Assembly: GCA_035719045.1 (NCBI GenBank)
Contig: DASTGO010000559.1
Location: 1 to 14,315, forward strand
Length of the DNA: 14,315 nucleotides
Source of the DNA: DASTGO01 sp035719045
GTDB lineage: Bacteria > Actinomycetota > Actinomycetes > Actinomycetales > Kineosporiaceae
Reading direction: 5' to 3'
Shown here: positions 1-7,176 of the stretch, piece by piece
How positions within the stretch are numbered: position 1 is the first letter of the stretch
How the letters are laid out: every line of letters starts with the position of its first letter
Translations under genes and position numbers: made by a program
The notes under the pieces: generated by a model
The model's database searches: none
What the model saw: the letters and a program-made list of their open reading frames with translations, nothing else
Told to the model about the DNA's origin: nothing

Positions 1-1
1 A

Positions 2-415
2 GCGCTCGGCCTTCTGGGCATGAATGGCTCACTGCTTAGGGAAAGCCTCATCAGGACTAATTGTCGAATGATGGTTCGAGTCCTGCTCGCCGACCCAGAT
101 TCGGAGGCCACCGCTCGTCGCGCCGCTGAGATTGGAGAGTCCCGTGAGTCGTTCGCAAGTGGCATCCGGCTTTCAGTTAGCAGGCTTCGCGAACTTGGGG
201 ACACCGTCTCCCTGGAGATCTACTACTACGACACGTTGCCTATCTGGCGGCTCATAGCCCTCGACCATACGATTTACGCATCGACGTTCTCTAGTAGGCT
301 CGAGGGCCACCAGGCCGCCACGTACAAGATAGCCGCTTCATCCGACGGAACGCTCTACGGCGGATTCCGTCGGACGTTCGATGAGCTTCGTAATGGCGCG
401 GTGCGCGTCATCTGA
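2..415 (+). CDS. DUF5919-like domain protein, 5' end cut by window
   Basis: The reading frame is open to the left edge, so the ATG at 20 need not be the true start and the gene probably begins outside the window. The visible 138 codons contain a strand-like stretch 'VRVLLADPDS' followed by charged helices, then 'LEIYYYDTLPIWRLIALDHTIYASTF', and near the end 'TFDELR'. From memory, this layout (LLLDPDS ... small hydrophobic strands ... final 'SFExLW'-like helix) matches the C-terminal domain called DUF5919 in actinobacterial XRE-type regulators. The helix-turn-helix part, if present, would lie upstream. It is followed after 11 bases by the CYTH gene on the same strand, so the two are probably one transcript. 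GC is clearly lower than in the rest of the window, which suggests acquired DNA. The family call is from pattern memory; the role is unknown. Confidence 0.6.
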   Translation, partial: ALGLLGMNGSLLRESLIRTNCRMMVRVLLADPDSEATARRAAEIGESRESFASGIRLSVSRLRELGDTVSLEIYYYDTLPIWRLIALDHTIYASTFSSRLEGHQAATYKIAASSDGTLYGGFRRTFDELRNGAVRVI

Positions 416-426
416 TAGGGGGAAAG

Positions 427-1005
427 ATGGCAGTAGAAGTCGAACTCAAGGCCAGGGTCACCAATCCTGAGCTAACTCGTTCTCTGCTTGAGTCGCTCGC
501 TTCCGGCGAAGTCAGTTCCTATCGGGACACGTATTACGACTGGCCTGATCATCGACTTACGAATTTCGGTCGGCAGGAACTTCGGCTTCGAATCGTGACA
601 TCAGCCGACAGGACTCGTTGCATCCTCACTTTTAAGGGCGCCGCCACGAGCAGAACGGACACGCCCGAGTATGAGACGGACGTGACCGACTGGGAGAATC
701 TCGACTCAATCCTTTCGCACCTCGGGTTGACTCACCTAATTGTCTACACGAAGAACTGCGTGAATTACCGGTTCCATGCTCACGGCCACTCAATCCTCGC
801 CACCATGGTTCAAGTGCCGGAGGTTGACGCAGTCTTCCTGGAGGTGGAGACGGTCATCCCCGACACCGGTTCCAGTGATGCCGCCCGTGCAGCCATCTAT
901 CGCACGCTTGCCGATCTGGGTCTTGGGAACGATGACCTCGACCCAACCTTTTACATCGACATGGTGACGGCGGCCCGGAGCAACCTAACCGGCCCTCAGT
1001 CCTGA
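427..1005 (+). CDS. CYTH domain protein (class IV adenylate cyclase / triphosphatase family)
   Basis: A 192-residue protein starting at ATG 427 behind a strong purine-rich ribosome site (GGGGGAAAG, just upstream). The N-terminal signature ExExK is present as E4-V-E6-L-K8. Further alternating charged strands typical of the CYTH triphosphate tunnel follow: 'LRLR' (52-55), 'LTFKG' (67-71), 'EYET' (81-84), 'YTKNCVNYRF' (107-116), 'FLEVET' (137-142), and a late 'DPTFYIDMV' matching the 'SYxDLL' segment of CyaB-type proteins. Known family members bind triphosphates with metal ions and act as adenylate cyclases, thiamine triphosphatases or inorganic triphosphatases; sequence alone does not decide which. 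Length fits the CyaB/ThTPase subgroup. It is cotranscribed, by spacing, with the preceding DUF5919-like gene and shares its lower GC content. The domain call is firm, the substrate unknown. Confidence 0.85.
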   Translation: MAVEVELKARVTNPELTRSLLESLASGEVSSYRDTYYDWPDHRLTNFGRQELRLRIVTSADRTRCILTFKGAATSRTDTPEYETDVTDWENLDSILSHLGLTHLIVYTKNCVNYRFHAHGHSILATMVQVPEVDAVFLEVETVIPDTGSSDAARAAIYRTLADLGLGNDDLDPTFYIDMVTAARSNLTGPQS

Positions 1006-1431
1006 CCAGGCCACAAGGTCAACCCCACCGGGAAGGGCAGAGGTAGTGGGCCCGATGCCGTGGCGTGGTTGAGCGCGCAGGAGCGGCCGCCCTGGAGGAC
1101 CTCGCAGGCGATGAGGTCCCGATGAGCGGCCTCCCGGTCCTGATGGGCTGGCAACCGTTCGGTCGCCAGCACGAACTGCACGGCCGACAGCTTCATGACC
1201 TACTGGAGGATCTGGCCCGGCTGGCGGTCCGCCCAGATCTGACATGTGAGGCGACTGCTCGCGCAGCGCGTGATCGACGAAGAGATTGCCCCGCAGCGGT
1301 TCCGGAACAACCCCCTCGCCCGCGAACTGATCGCGGTCATGCTCCAGCGCTCCACCAGAAACCCGGACGGTCGCGAACTGCGCAACCTCGCCCACCGCGT
1401 CGGCATCTCCGCTTGAACCCAGGCCCGGCCA
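1006..1431. other. Stretch without an intact gene, degraded coding remnants
   Basis: No convincing full gene lies between the CYTH stop and the inverted-repeat element. Several frames are open on both strands, as expected at this GC, but none gives a recognisable protein. On the minus strand a short frame (1196 down to 996) and on the plus strand a frame from 1065 look partly protein-like, yet neither has a domain or a clear ribosome site. The most protein-like piece is the fragment at 1246-1416, listed separately. The area is best read as gene debris next to a mobile-element remnant. Confidence 0.4.
1246..1416 (+). pseudogene. Short C-terminal coding fragment, probable gene remnant
   Basis: A frame from GTG 1246 to TGA 1414-1416 would give 56 residues, including 'RVIDEEIAPQRFRNNPLAR' and 'DGRELRNLAHRVGISA'. 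Its amphipathic, arginine- and leucine-rich helix pattern with few odd residues looks like a real protein tail rather than random translation. There is no ribosome binding site, and the same frame is closed just upstream by TGA 1240-1242. The family is not recognised. It lies 15 bases before the inverted-repeat element, so it may be the end of a gene broken by insertions or deletions. Confidence 0.3.
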
Positions 1432-1541
1432 TGTCCATTCACGGATGGTCTGACATCGGCGCAAGTCACAGCTCCCCAAAGGCCCGCAGGGGCCGTCGTT
1501 GGCTCGCATCGCTACAGGTCAGAGGCATCCGTGAATGGACA
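1432..1541. mobile_element. MITE-like element with near-perfect terminal inverted repeats
   Basis: Left end 1432-1447 (tgtccattcacggatg) is the exact reverse complement of 1526-1541 (catccgtgaatggaca), 16 of 16. After a 1- versus 2-base bulge, tctgac (1449-1454) pairs with gtcaga (1518-1523), giving 22 paired positions. The 110-base unit has no gene. Its interior holds a small hairpin (ggccc/gggcc around 1481-1494). The ends read 5'-TG...CA-3', as in IS families with retroviral-type integrases (IS3, IS21, IS481); that link is inference. No clear target duplication was seen. It could also be a long-looped regulatory structure, but size and position among gene fragments favour a non-autonomous mobile remnant. 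Confidence 0.6.
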
Positions 1542-1697
1542 CCCGCACACCGCCCAGCCTTGAATGGCCCCTACAGCCACGGACCAGGCACGTCTCGCCA
1601 AGCGGAGCCCCTCACCGCGTCCTCCAGCAGGCCCCCACCGATCGCCGCGCCGAGGTCCGCGGCCCGCAACCGCAACACCATCAACGACAACGGCTGA
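1542..1697. other. Intergenic stretch between inverted-repeat element and GGDEF gene
   Basis: No gene is supported here. A plus-strand frame stays open and closes at TGA 1695-1697, directly beside the stop of the minus-strand diguanylate cyclase gene (1698-1700), but its product is only a proline/arginine/serine-rich translation with no domain. No strong terminator hairpin for the minus-strand gene was found by eye. Confidence 0.4.
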
Positions 1698-3308
1698 TCA
1701 GAGTGTCCTCAGGCGGAACCTGCACTTTCCGGCGTGCTTCGCTTCGTACATCGCCACGTCCGCCTCCTCCAGCAACTGTTCGCAGTTGTATCCGGAGCCG
1801 TGGCAGACCACCATGCCGAGGCTCGCGCTCACCTTTGCGACGGCGCCGGTGGACAGTGGGAAGGGCTCGGCCATCGTCGCGACGAGCCGGTCCGCCAGTC
1901 GCTCGACGTCCTCGGCTGTGTCCACGACGAGGATGGCGAACTCGTCCCCGCCCAGGCGTGCGACCAGGGCGCGGTCGCCGACGTCACTGCGTAGCCGTTC
2001 GGCGGCCGCCACCAGCAGTTCATCGCCGGCGACGTGCCCGAAGACGTCGTTGACCTGTTTGAAGCCGTCCAGGTCGAGGACGATGAGGGCCATCGTCTGC
2101 TCCGGTGAGCGTTCCGCCGCCAGCTCTCGTTCGAGCCGCTCGGTCAGGAGGGCTCGGTTGCCCAGTTCGGTGAGCGGATCGTGGAACGCCTGATGCCGCA
2201 GCCGCGCGGCGAGCCGGTCACGTTCGGAGAGGGACTGGTGCAGTTGCTCAACTCGTCCGTCCAGCTCCTCAAGGAGGCGGGCGTTCTCCGCGAAGGCGGC
2301 CAACTGCCGGACCACCACCAACCCGGTTGCGGCCACGGCGCTGATCACGATGATCCACACCTGCATTGAAGGGTGCAGGTCGGCGACACCCCAGCAGAGC
2401 AGCCCATAGGTGATGGCGACCGCGCCGTACGGGGCGAGACTGTAGCGGCGCCGATTCCTTCGAAAGCTGATCGAGCCCAGGATCTGGCGCTGCTGGATCC
2501 GCGCGGAGACGGTGAGCAGGCTGCTGCCGATCACGTTGAGCCCGAAGACCCATGACAGCAGGCCCCGCTCGATCAGCAGTGTGGACGTTGCGAAGGCCGT
2601 GGCCTCGGCCGCCGCCGCACACCCTGCCGCGATCCCCGCCCAGGTGGTGAAGGGCGGTTCGGCGGCGAGGACGAGTCGGACCATGGCGAAGATGCCGAGC
2701 ATGAAGACACCCGGTCCGATGAGCACCCCGAGGAGAGCGGGGGTCCCGTCGGCGGGAGGGGGAACGTAGGTGTAGGCGCAGGCCCCGGCCGTTCCCGTCA
2801 GGACGATGGCGAGATCCAGACGGTAGCGTGCCCGGTCGCTGCGGGTCCTCAGGCCGATGGGCACGAAGAGCGCCGCCACGACGATGACGGCCGATCCCGC
2901 GAGGGCGCAGACGGCCTGGAAGGCGGCCCCCAGGGATAGCGCGACGGTGATCGGACCCGCCGCGATCAGTGCGAGTTGGTCGATGTCGCCGAGGCAGAAG
3001 ACGGCTCCCGCAGCAGCGATTCCCGTCCACATCCGGCGGATCCCGGGACCGTCGACCACCATCGTCCGGACCCGCCAGGCGAGCACGACCAGTCCTCCAT
3101 GGAGGCAGGTCATGACGAGCCAGACGAGCACCACCTGCAGGGTGAACGAACCCGCACCTGTCCCATATCCCACAACCGAGACGGCGATCAGCGCGGCCAG
3201 CGCGAAGAGGACCGGATCCGACCGCAGGGCAGGCCTCCATGTCTGTGCCAGGGAGATGACGCCGTGGATAGCCGCTTTGTCATAGCTGCCCGCATAGGTC
3301 CGTGGCAT
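1698..3308 (-). CDS. Membrane-bound diguanylate cyclase (GGDEF domain)
   Basis: It makes cyclic di-GMP from two GTP at the inner face of the membrane. From ATG 3308 the protein is 536 residues. It has about ten hydrophobic segments (roughly residues 33-50, 56-78, 95-112, 119-152, 162-180, 191-214, 223-244, 252-267, 294-309, 317-334), a charged coiled-coil linker (335-372), and a GGDEF domain (373-536). The domain opens with 'HDPLTELGN', has metal/GTP residues in 'DLDGFKQVND', and an intact GGDEF at 453-457 (bases 1938-1952). The usual inhibitory RxxD five residues before GGDEF is absent (GDRA instead). There is no EAL or HD-GYP domain. ATG 3308 lies 7 bases after a TACGAT -10-like box, which would suit a leaderless transcript. 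An in-frame GTG at 3356 would add 16 residues; neither start has a ribosome site. Confidence 0.9.
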   Translation of the reverse strand: MPRTYAGSYDKAAIHGVISLAQTWRPALRSDPVLFALAALIAVSVVGYGTGAGSFTLQVVLVWLVMTCLHGGLVVLAWRVRTMVVDGPGIRRMWTGIAAAGAVFCLGDIDQLALIAAGPITVALSLGAAFQAVCALAGSAVIVVAALFVPIGLRTRSDRARYRLDLAIVLTGTAGACAYTYVPPPADGTPALLGVLIGPGVFMLGIFAMVRLVLAAEPPFTTWAGIAAGCAAAAEATAFATSTLLIERGLLSWVFGLNVIGSSLLTVSARIQQRQILGSISFRRNRRRYSLAPYGAVAITYGLLCWGVADLHPSMQVWIIVISAVAATGLVVVRQLAAFAENARLLEELDGRVEQLHQSLSERDRLAARLRHQAFHDPLTELGNRALLTERLERELAAERSPEQTMALIVLDLDGFKQVNDVFGHVAGDELLVAAAERLRSDVGDRALVARLGGDEFAILVVDTAEDVERLADRLVATMAEPFPLSTGAVAKVSASLGMVVCHGSGYNCEQLLEEADVAMYEAKHAGKCRFRLRTL

Positions 3309-3434
3309 CCAGAAGATCGTAGTTGATACCGCGAGCAAATGACCCGCCCAGACCACAGGGCCAGGTCGGCGGAGTTACCCGCTCGGGTCGGCCGACGGCC
3401 GGGCCGTGCCCAGGATGTGCGGTCCGGAGGGTGA

Positions 3435-3674
3435 GGTCAGCAGCCCGGGGAGGTCCGTCACCTGGCGGACCTCCCCGCACCACCGGCACCCACCCTGCGC
3501 CTGCGCTACCAAGGCCAGGTCGACCGCTGGAAGATCACCATCTACACGTACAGCGACGAGATCTACACCGAAGCCGAACTCCCCACCAACCTCGGCCCCC
3601 GCACCGGACCCGCCACAGAAGGCATCGACCGCACCGTCTGCCTCTACGCCGGCCCCAGCCAGATCACCGACTGA
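3435..3674 (+). pseudogene. C-terminal fragment of a hypothetical protein
   Basis: A frame open from 3435 to TGA 3672-3674 has no usable ATG or GTG start and is preceded directly by a stop (3432-3434). It nevertheless reads like real protein: 'LRLRYQGQVDRWKITIYTYS' followed by 'DEIYTEAELPTNLGPRTG' and 'EGIDRTVCLYAGPSQITD'. The mix of aromatic, charged and glycine residues is very different from the proline/arginine-rich shadow frames around it. It resembles tails of small hypothetical proteins that I recall near transposase genes in Streptomyces, but I cannot name a family. The 5' part seems to be lost, perhaps by the same rearrangements that left debris at 1006-1541. It lies between the divergent diguanylate cyclase and the membrane protein gene. 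Confidence 0.45.
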
Positions 3675-3766
3675 CCCACCTCAAACTGCGGAAGTCCAGC
3701 GGTGCACCTACACCTGCATATCGGGCACACAGTGTTGACCGGCGGATCCAGGCTGAGGTGATGAGC

Positions 3767-4522
3767 ATGGCGGACCTCTACACGCGCTACATCTATGACC
3801 CAGGGAAGCAGCCGCTGTTTCTGCTGCTCGCCAGTTTCATCCTGGCGTTCCTGTTCATCCGGTTGAGCACCCGCATGATCCGCGCGCAGGTGTCCTGGTG
3901 GCCGGGCAACGTCTCTCCCGGTGGCTTGCATATTCACCATGTCGTCTTCGGAACGGCGTTCGCGCTCATCAGCGGTGTCGGTAGCTTCTCCCCGTCTGGT
4001 CGGGATACTCCCTGGCGAGAGGCTTGTGCCTGCCTGTTCGGGGTCGGTGCAGCATTGATCCTCGACGAGTTCGCGCTGATCCTTCACCTGGAGGACGTGT
4101 ACTGGTCTGAGGAGGGCCGCAAGTCCATCGACGCGGTGTTTCTTGGCGTAGCCATAATTGGCCTGGTGATTCTGTACGCCAACCCACTCGGGGTGAAGAG
4201 GGCTGATCAGCGTGCCCCCTTGTGGGCGGTGATGCTCATCGCCCTGGTGAACCTGGTCTTCGTCCTGATCACATTCCTGAAAGGCAAGCTCTGGACCGGC
4301 TTCTTGGGAATAGTCGTTCCCGTGCTGGCCGTCGTGGGTGCTCTCCGACTCGCGCGCCCCGGGTCGCCCTGGGCTCGCCGACGCTATGAGGCCGATTCAC
4401 GTCGGTTTCGACGGGCTCAGGGCCGAGAGGGGCGTGTCCATATCCGGGTCACCAGAATCCGGCATCGTTTCGCCGACCTCGTCGGAGGCAAACCCGACGC
4501 GCCCCCGCCCGCGAAACGATGA
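3767..4522 (+). CDS. Conserved actinobacterial integral membrane protein, function unknown
   Basis: The chosen ATG 3767 has GAGGTG six bases upstream; another ATG at 3761 is in frame but badly spaced. The frame is open further upstream, but that part is proline/arginine-rich and not protein-like. The product is 251 residues with about six membrane segments (roughly 16-36, 56-75, 86-106, 122-139, 151-171, 175-195) and a basic, arginine-rich cytoplasmic tail (200-251). Conserved-looking polar motifs sit at membrane edges: 'GGLHIHHVVFG' (His55, 57, 58) and 'LILDEFALILHLEDVYW' with acidic residues 100-101 and 109-110. Such a histidine plus acidic set could bind a metal, which is inference. I recall similar uncharacterised membrane proteins in many actinobacteria. 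An 11-base inverted repeat (4463-4473 and 4511-4521) reaches into the stop codon. No clear functional link to the neighbours. Confidence 0.75.
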   Translation: MADLYTRYIYDPGKQPLFLLLASFILAFLFIRLSTRMIRAQVSWWPGNVSPGGLHIHHVVFGTAFALISGVGSFSPSGRDTPWREACACLFGVGAALILDEFALILHLEDVYWSEEGRKSIDAVFLGVAIIGLVILYANPLGVKRADQRAPLWAVMLIALVNLVFVLITFLKGKLWTGFLGIVVPVLAVVGALRLARPGSPWARRRYEADSRRFRRAQGREGRVHIRVTRIRHRFADLVGGKPDAPPPAKR

Positions 4523-4814
4523 CCGCCAGCAGGCCCAGGACCCCTATCCGTGGCCCCGGAGGCAAGGGTCTTGGGTCTCTCCTTGGTCTCTCCTGCTTCG
4601 CAGTGACGCGGCTGCTGCGGGGCAGGCCAGGGTGAGGCCAGGGTGTAGTCCCGCAGTGCCTCCCGCTCGGCCCGTCGACGCGCGTGGCCCGATCACCTCC
4701 CGGCAAGAGAGTCCCGGCAAGAAGGTTGTCGTGCCCGGGCAACCATCCGGGCCGTTGCCGGCCTCTTGTGTGCCGACCCCGCACCGGCGGGGAGGGCACA
4801 GCCGAGGAGGGCTT
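4523..4814. promoter_or_regulatory. Upstream region of the secreted hydrolase with paired direct repeats
   Basis: These 292 bases hold no supported gene. Three short direct-repeat pairs are visible: ggtctctcct at 4574-4583 and 4585-4594 (period 11), aggccagggtg at 4624-4634 and 4635-4645 (period 11, perfect tandem), and tcccggcaaga at 4698-4708 and 4712-4722 (period 14). Direct repeats one helical turn apart are the kind of site bound by SARP-type and some other activators, so this may be a control region for the hydrolase; that is inference. No clear -35/-10 pair or CebR-like palindrome was seen. Confidence 0.35.
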
Positions 4815-6761
4815 GTGGGCAACCACCGCGTGACCGGTCGCGACACCGCCGGCAGAAACCGCCCAGGCCGGGTGCGGACCCGCACGACGGTGCTGGTCGG
4901 CCTGGCGGCGCTGGCGGCCGCAGGGGTGGCCACGGTCACCGCGGCCACCAGCCAGGCCGCCTCGTCGGCCACCGTCACGGTCGACCCGGCCGCCGGGAAG
5001 GGGACCATCCCCGCGATGGGGCAGGGCCTGAACGAGGCGATCTGGGACGGGCACATGAACGACGCCGACCAGCCGGCCCTGCTCAAGGGGGCGGGCATCA
5101 AGGCGCTGCGCTTCCCCGGTGGGTCCTACGGCGACAACTACCACTGGAAGGACCACACCGCAGGCGGCGGCTATATCGCCCCGAACACCTCCTTCGACCA
5201 GTTCATGGGGACCGCGAAGGCCGCCGGGGCGCAGCCGATCCTGATCGCCAACTACGGTTCGGGGACCCCGCAGGAGGCGGCCGACTGGGTCGCCTACGCC
5301 AACAAGACCAAGGGGTACGGGGTCACGTACTGGGAGATCGGCAACGAGATCCCCGGCAACGGCCACTACGGGGCGAAGTGGGAGACCGACAACCACGCGG
5401 ACAAGAGCCCGAAGGCCTACGCCACCAACGCCCTGCAGTTCATCTCCGCGATGAAGGCGGTCGACCCGTCGATCAAGATCGGGATCGTGCTGTGCACCCC
5501 GGGCAGCTGGCCGGACGGGCAGGTGCCGGCCGGGGACAGCGCGGACTGGAACAACACGGTGCTGTCCATCGTGGGATCCAAGGCCGACTTCGGGATCGTC
5601 CACTGGTACCCCAACACCAGCTCGACCGCCGACAGCCTGGCCAAGCCCTCCACGGAGATCCCGGCCATCACCAGCGCTGTGCGCGCTCTGTACGCCAAGT
5701 ACGGTGCGTCCAACCTGGGCCTCGCCATCACCGAGCTCGACGCCAACTACCAGAACGACAGCGCCACCGCCGGCCTGTTCGCCGCCGACAGCTATCTGAC
5801 CTGGTGGGAGAACGGCGTCTTCAACACCGACTGGTGGACCCTGCGCAACGGCAGCGACGGCAAGACCAGCACCAACAGCGACGGCACCACCGACTACGGC
5901 GAGGCCGGGATCGTGTCCCCCGGCGGCAACGGGACACCGGCGCTGAACACCCCGTACCCGACCTACTACGGGCTCAGCCTCGCCGGGCAGGCCGGCAGCG
6001 CCGGCGACACCCTGGTCTCCGCGACGTCCAGCAGCTCCACGCTGAAGGTGCACGCCGTGAAGACCGCGTCCGGCGGGGTGAACGTGCTGCTGATCAACGA
6101 GGACCTGAACAACTCCGCCACCGTCGCGCTGAACTACGCGGGCTACACCCCGGCAGGCGGGTCGACCGTCCAGCAGTGGACCAAGGGCGCGACCGGCATC
6201 ACCACCGCCGCCGCGACCTCGGCAGGTTCGATCACCGTCCCGGCCTACTCGATCACGCTGCTCAAGACGACCGCCGCCAGCGCCCCCGCACCCGCGCCCA
6301 GCTCCTCGACGACGACGCCCAGCTCCTCGACGACGACCCCGGCGTCCACCCCGACCGCCACCCCCGCGCCCGTCGGCAACACCCGGACCGGAGCACTGCG
6401 CGGCGCGGGGTCGCGCCGCTGCCTGCGGGCCGCGAGCTCGACCGACGGCACCGCGGTCACGATCTACTCCTGCGACGGATCCGCCGGTGAGCGGTGGACG
6501 CTGACCCCCTCCGGCGCCCTCACCGTCTACGGCAACCGGTGCCTCGGGGTGCCGGCCGGCGCAACCAAGGGAGCCACGGTCCGGATCTCCGCCTGCACGG
6601 GCGGGGCCGGCCAGCAGTGGACCCTGGGTGCCGACGGCAGCCTGGTCAACAAGGGGACCGGCCAGGTGCTCGACGTGTACGGGAAGCGGACGGCCAACGG
6701 GTCGGCAATCGTGATCTGGAGCCGCAACGCGGGCACCAACCAGCAGTGGGCCTGGCGCTGA
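4815..6761 (+). CDS. Secreted glycoside hydrolase (arabinofuranosidase-like, clan GH-A) with ricin-type carbohydrate-binding domain
   Basis: GTG 4815 follows GAGGAGG by four bases, so it is preferred over the longer open frame. The 648-residue product has a basic N-region and hydrophobic core (about 22-45) with likely signal cleavage after SQA (residue 48). The catalytic region (about 53-400) contains 'LRFPGG' (98-103), 'WEIGNE' with probable acid/base Glu178, and 'LAITELD' with probable nucleophile Glu307, the pattern of GH51/GH39/GH79-type TIM barrels. A beta-rich domain to about 485 follows, as in alpha-L-arabinofuranosidases. Then come a Ser/Thr/Pro linker (about 488-520) and a ricin-type beta-trefoil (CBM13, 521-648) with three repeats marked by ERW (559-561), QQW (600-602) and QQW (643-645). 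It probably cleaves plant or microbial polysaccharide side chains outside the cell. The exact GH family and substrate are not certain. The gene ends at a strong terminator. Confidence 0.85.
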   Translation: MGNHRVTGRDTAGRNRPGRVRTRTTVLVGLAALAAAGVATVTAATSQAASSATVTVDPAAGKGTIPAMGQGLNEAIWDGHMNDADQPALLKGAGIKALRFPGGSYGDNYHWKDHTAGGGYIAPNTSFDQFMGTAKAAGAQPILIANYGSGTPQEAADWVAYANKTKGYGVTYWEIGNEIPGNGHYGAKWETDNHADKSPKAYATNALQFISAMKAVDPSIKIGIVLCTPGSWPDGQVPAGDSADWNNTVLSIVGSKADFGIVHWYPNTSSTADSLAKPSTEIPAITSAVRALYAKYGASNLGLAITELDANYQNDSATAGLFAADSYLTWWENGVFNTDWWTLRNGSDGKTSTNSDGTTDYGEAGIVSPGGNGTPALNTPYPTYYGLSLAGQAGSAGDTLVSATSSSSTLKVHAVKTASGGVNVLLINEDLNNSATVALNYAGYTPAGGSTVQQWTKGATGITTAAATSAGSITVPAYSITLLKTTAASAPAPAPSSSTTTPSSSTTTPASTPTATPAPVGNTRTGALRGAGSRRCLRAASSTDGTAVTIYSCDGSAGERWTLTPSGALTVYGNRCLGVPAGATKGATVRISACTGGAGQQWTLGADGSLVNKGTGQVLDVYGKRTANGSAIVIWSRNAGTNQQWAWR

Positions 6762-6774
6762 CCTGACCCGGCAC

Positions 6775-6819
6775 ACAGCTGACCCCGCCCGGCCGATGGA
6801 GCCGGGCGGGGTCAGCTGT
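6775..6819 (+). terminator. Strong hairpin terminator after the hydrolase gene
   Basis: A perfect 19-bp inverted repeat: 6775-6793 (acagctgaccccgcccggc) pairs with 6801-6819 around the 7-base loop cgatgga. It starts 13 bases after the hydrolase stop. There is no T-run, as is common for actinobacterial terminators. It isolates the hydrolase gene from purS, whose promoter-like box begins only 12 bases later. Confidence 0.85.
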
Positions 6820-6831
6820 ACCGGCCATCGG

Positions 6832-6837
6832 TAGGCT
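6832..6837 (+). promoter_or_regulatory. Promoter -10-like box TAGGCT upstream of purS
   Basis: TAGGCT fits the TANNNT pattern of housekeeping sigma -10 boxes in actinobacteria. It lies 85 bases before the purS ATG and just after the hydrolase terminator. The same hexamer in a similar setting (TAGGCTG-purine-CC, then a C-rich run) precedes purQ. No good -35 element is visible at 17-18 bases upstream, where the terminator stem lies. Confidence 0.45.
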
Positions 6838-6922
6838 GGCCCCGCCGTTCCCGCCCGCCGGACCTCACCGGACCGGCCGGCCTCGGCACACCCCCCGTCC
6901 CCCGCACACAGGAGCCCGCCCG

Positions 6923-7171
6923 ATGGGACGCGTCGTGGTCGACGTCATGCCGAAGCCCGAGATCCTCGATCCGCAGGGCAAGGCCGTGGTCGGCGCCCTG
7001 GCCCGGCTCGGGTTCGCCGAGTTCGCCGGGGCCCGCCAGGGCAAGCGGTTCGAGCTCGAGGTCGAGGGCGAGATCACCGAGGACGTCCTGCGCCGGGCCC
7101 GTGAGGCAGCGGAGACCCTGCTCAGCAACCCCGTGATCGAGGACGTCGTCCGGGTCGTCGCCGCCGACTGA
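6923..7171 (+). CDS. purS: Phosphoribosylformylglycinamidine synthase subunit PurS
   Basis: PurS is the small structural subunit of the three-part FGAM synthase (PurS/PurQ/PurL), which converts FGAR to FGAM with glutamine and ATP in de novo purine synthesis. The 82-residue length is typical. The family pattern is clear: 'VVVDVMPKPEILDPQGKAVVGALARLGF' at residues 4-31, then 'GKRFELEVEG', and 'NPVIEDVVRV' near the C-terminus. ATG 6923 follows AGGAG (6910-6914) by eight bases. purQ normally follows directly, but here lies about 6.4 kb downstream beyond a giant kinase gene. A GC-rich hairpin after the stop and the TAGGCT box upstream suggest its own transcription unit. Confidence 0.93.
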   Translation: MGRVVVDVMPKPEILDPQGKAVVGALARLGFAEFAGARQGKRFELEVEGEITEDVLRRAREAAETLLSNPVIEDVVRVVAAD

Positions 7172-7176
7172 CCCGG

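Noticed and set aside
1065..1697. Plus-strand 210-codon frame across the inverted-repeat element
   Set aside because: It runs through the mobile-like element and becomes proline/arginine/serine-rich; no domain or convincing start.
3735..3760. Promoter with TTGACC before the membrane protein gene
   Set aside because: TTGACC is a fair -35, but no TANNNT box lies 16-19 bases downstream.
3323..3766. Upstream extension of the membrane protein frame
   Set aside because: The added part is proline/arginine/histidine-rich and overlaps a different protein-like frame. A well-spaced ribosome site supports ATG 3767.
4338..4814. Upstream extension of the hydrolase frame
   Set aside because: It overlaps the membrane protein gene and would bury the signal peptide. 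GTG 4815 has a strong ribosome site and gives a normal exported N-terminus.
4449..6776. Long open minus-strand frame (775 codons) opposite the hydrolase
   Set aside because: High-GC codon bias keeps the opposite strand open. The translation is glycine/arginine/valine-rich with no domain, and the plus strand has a clear enzyme.
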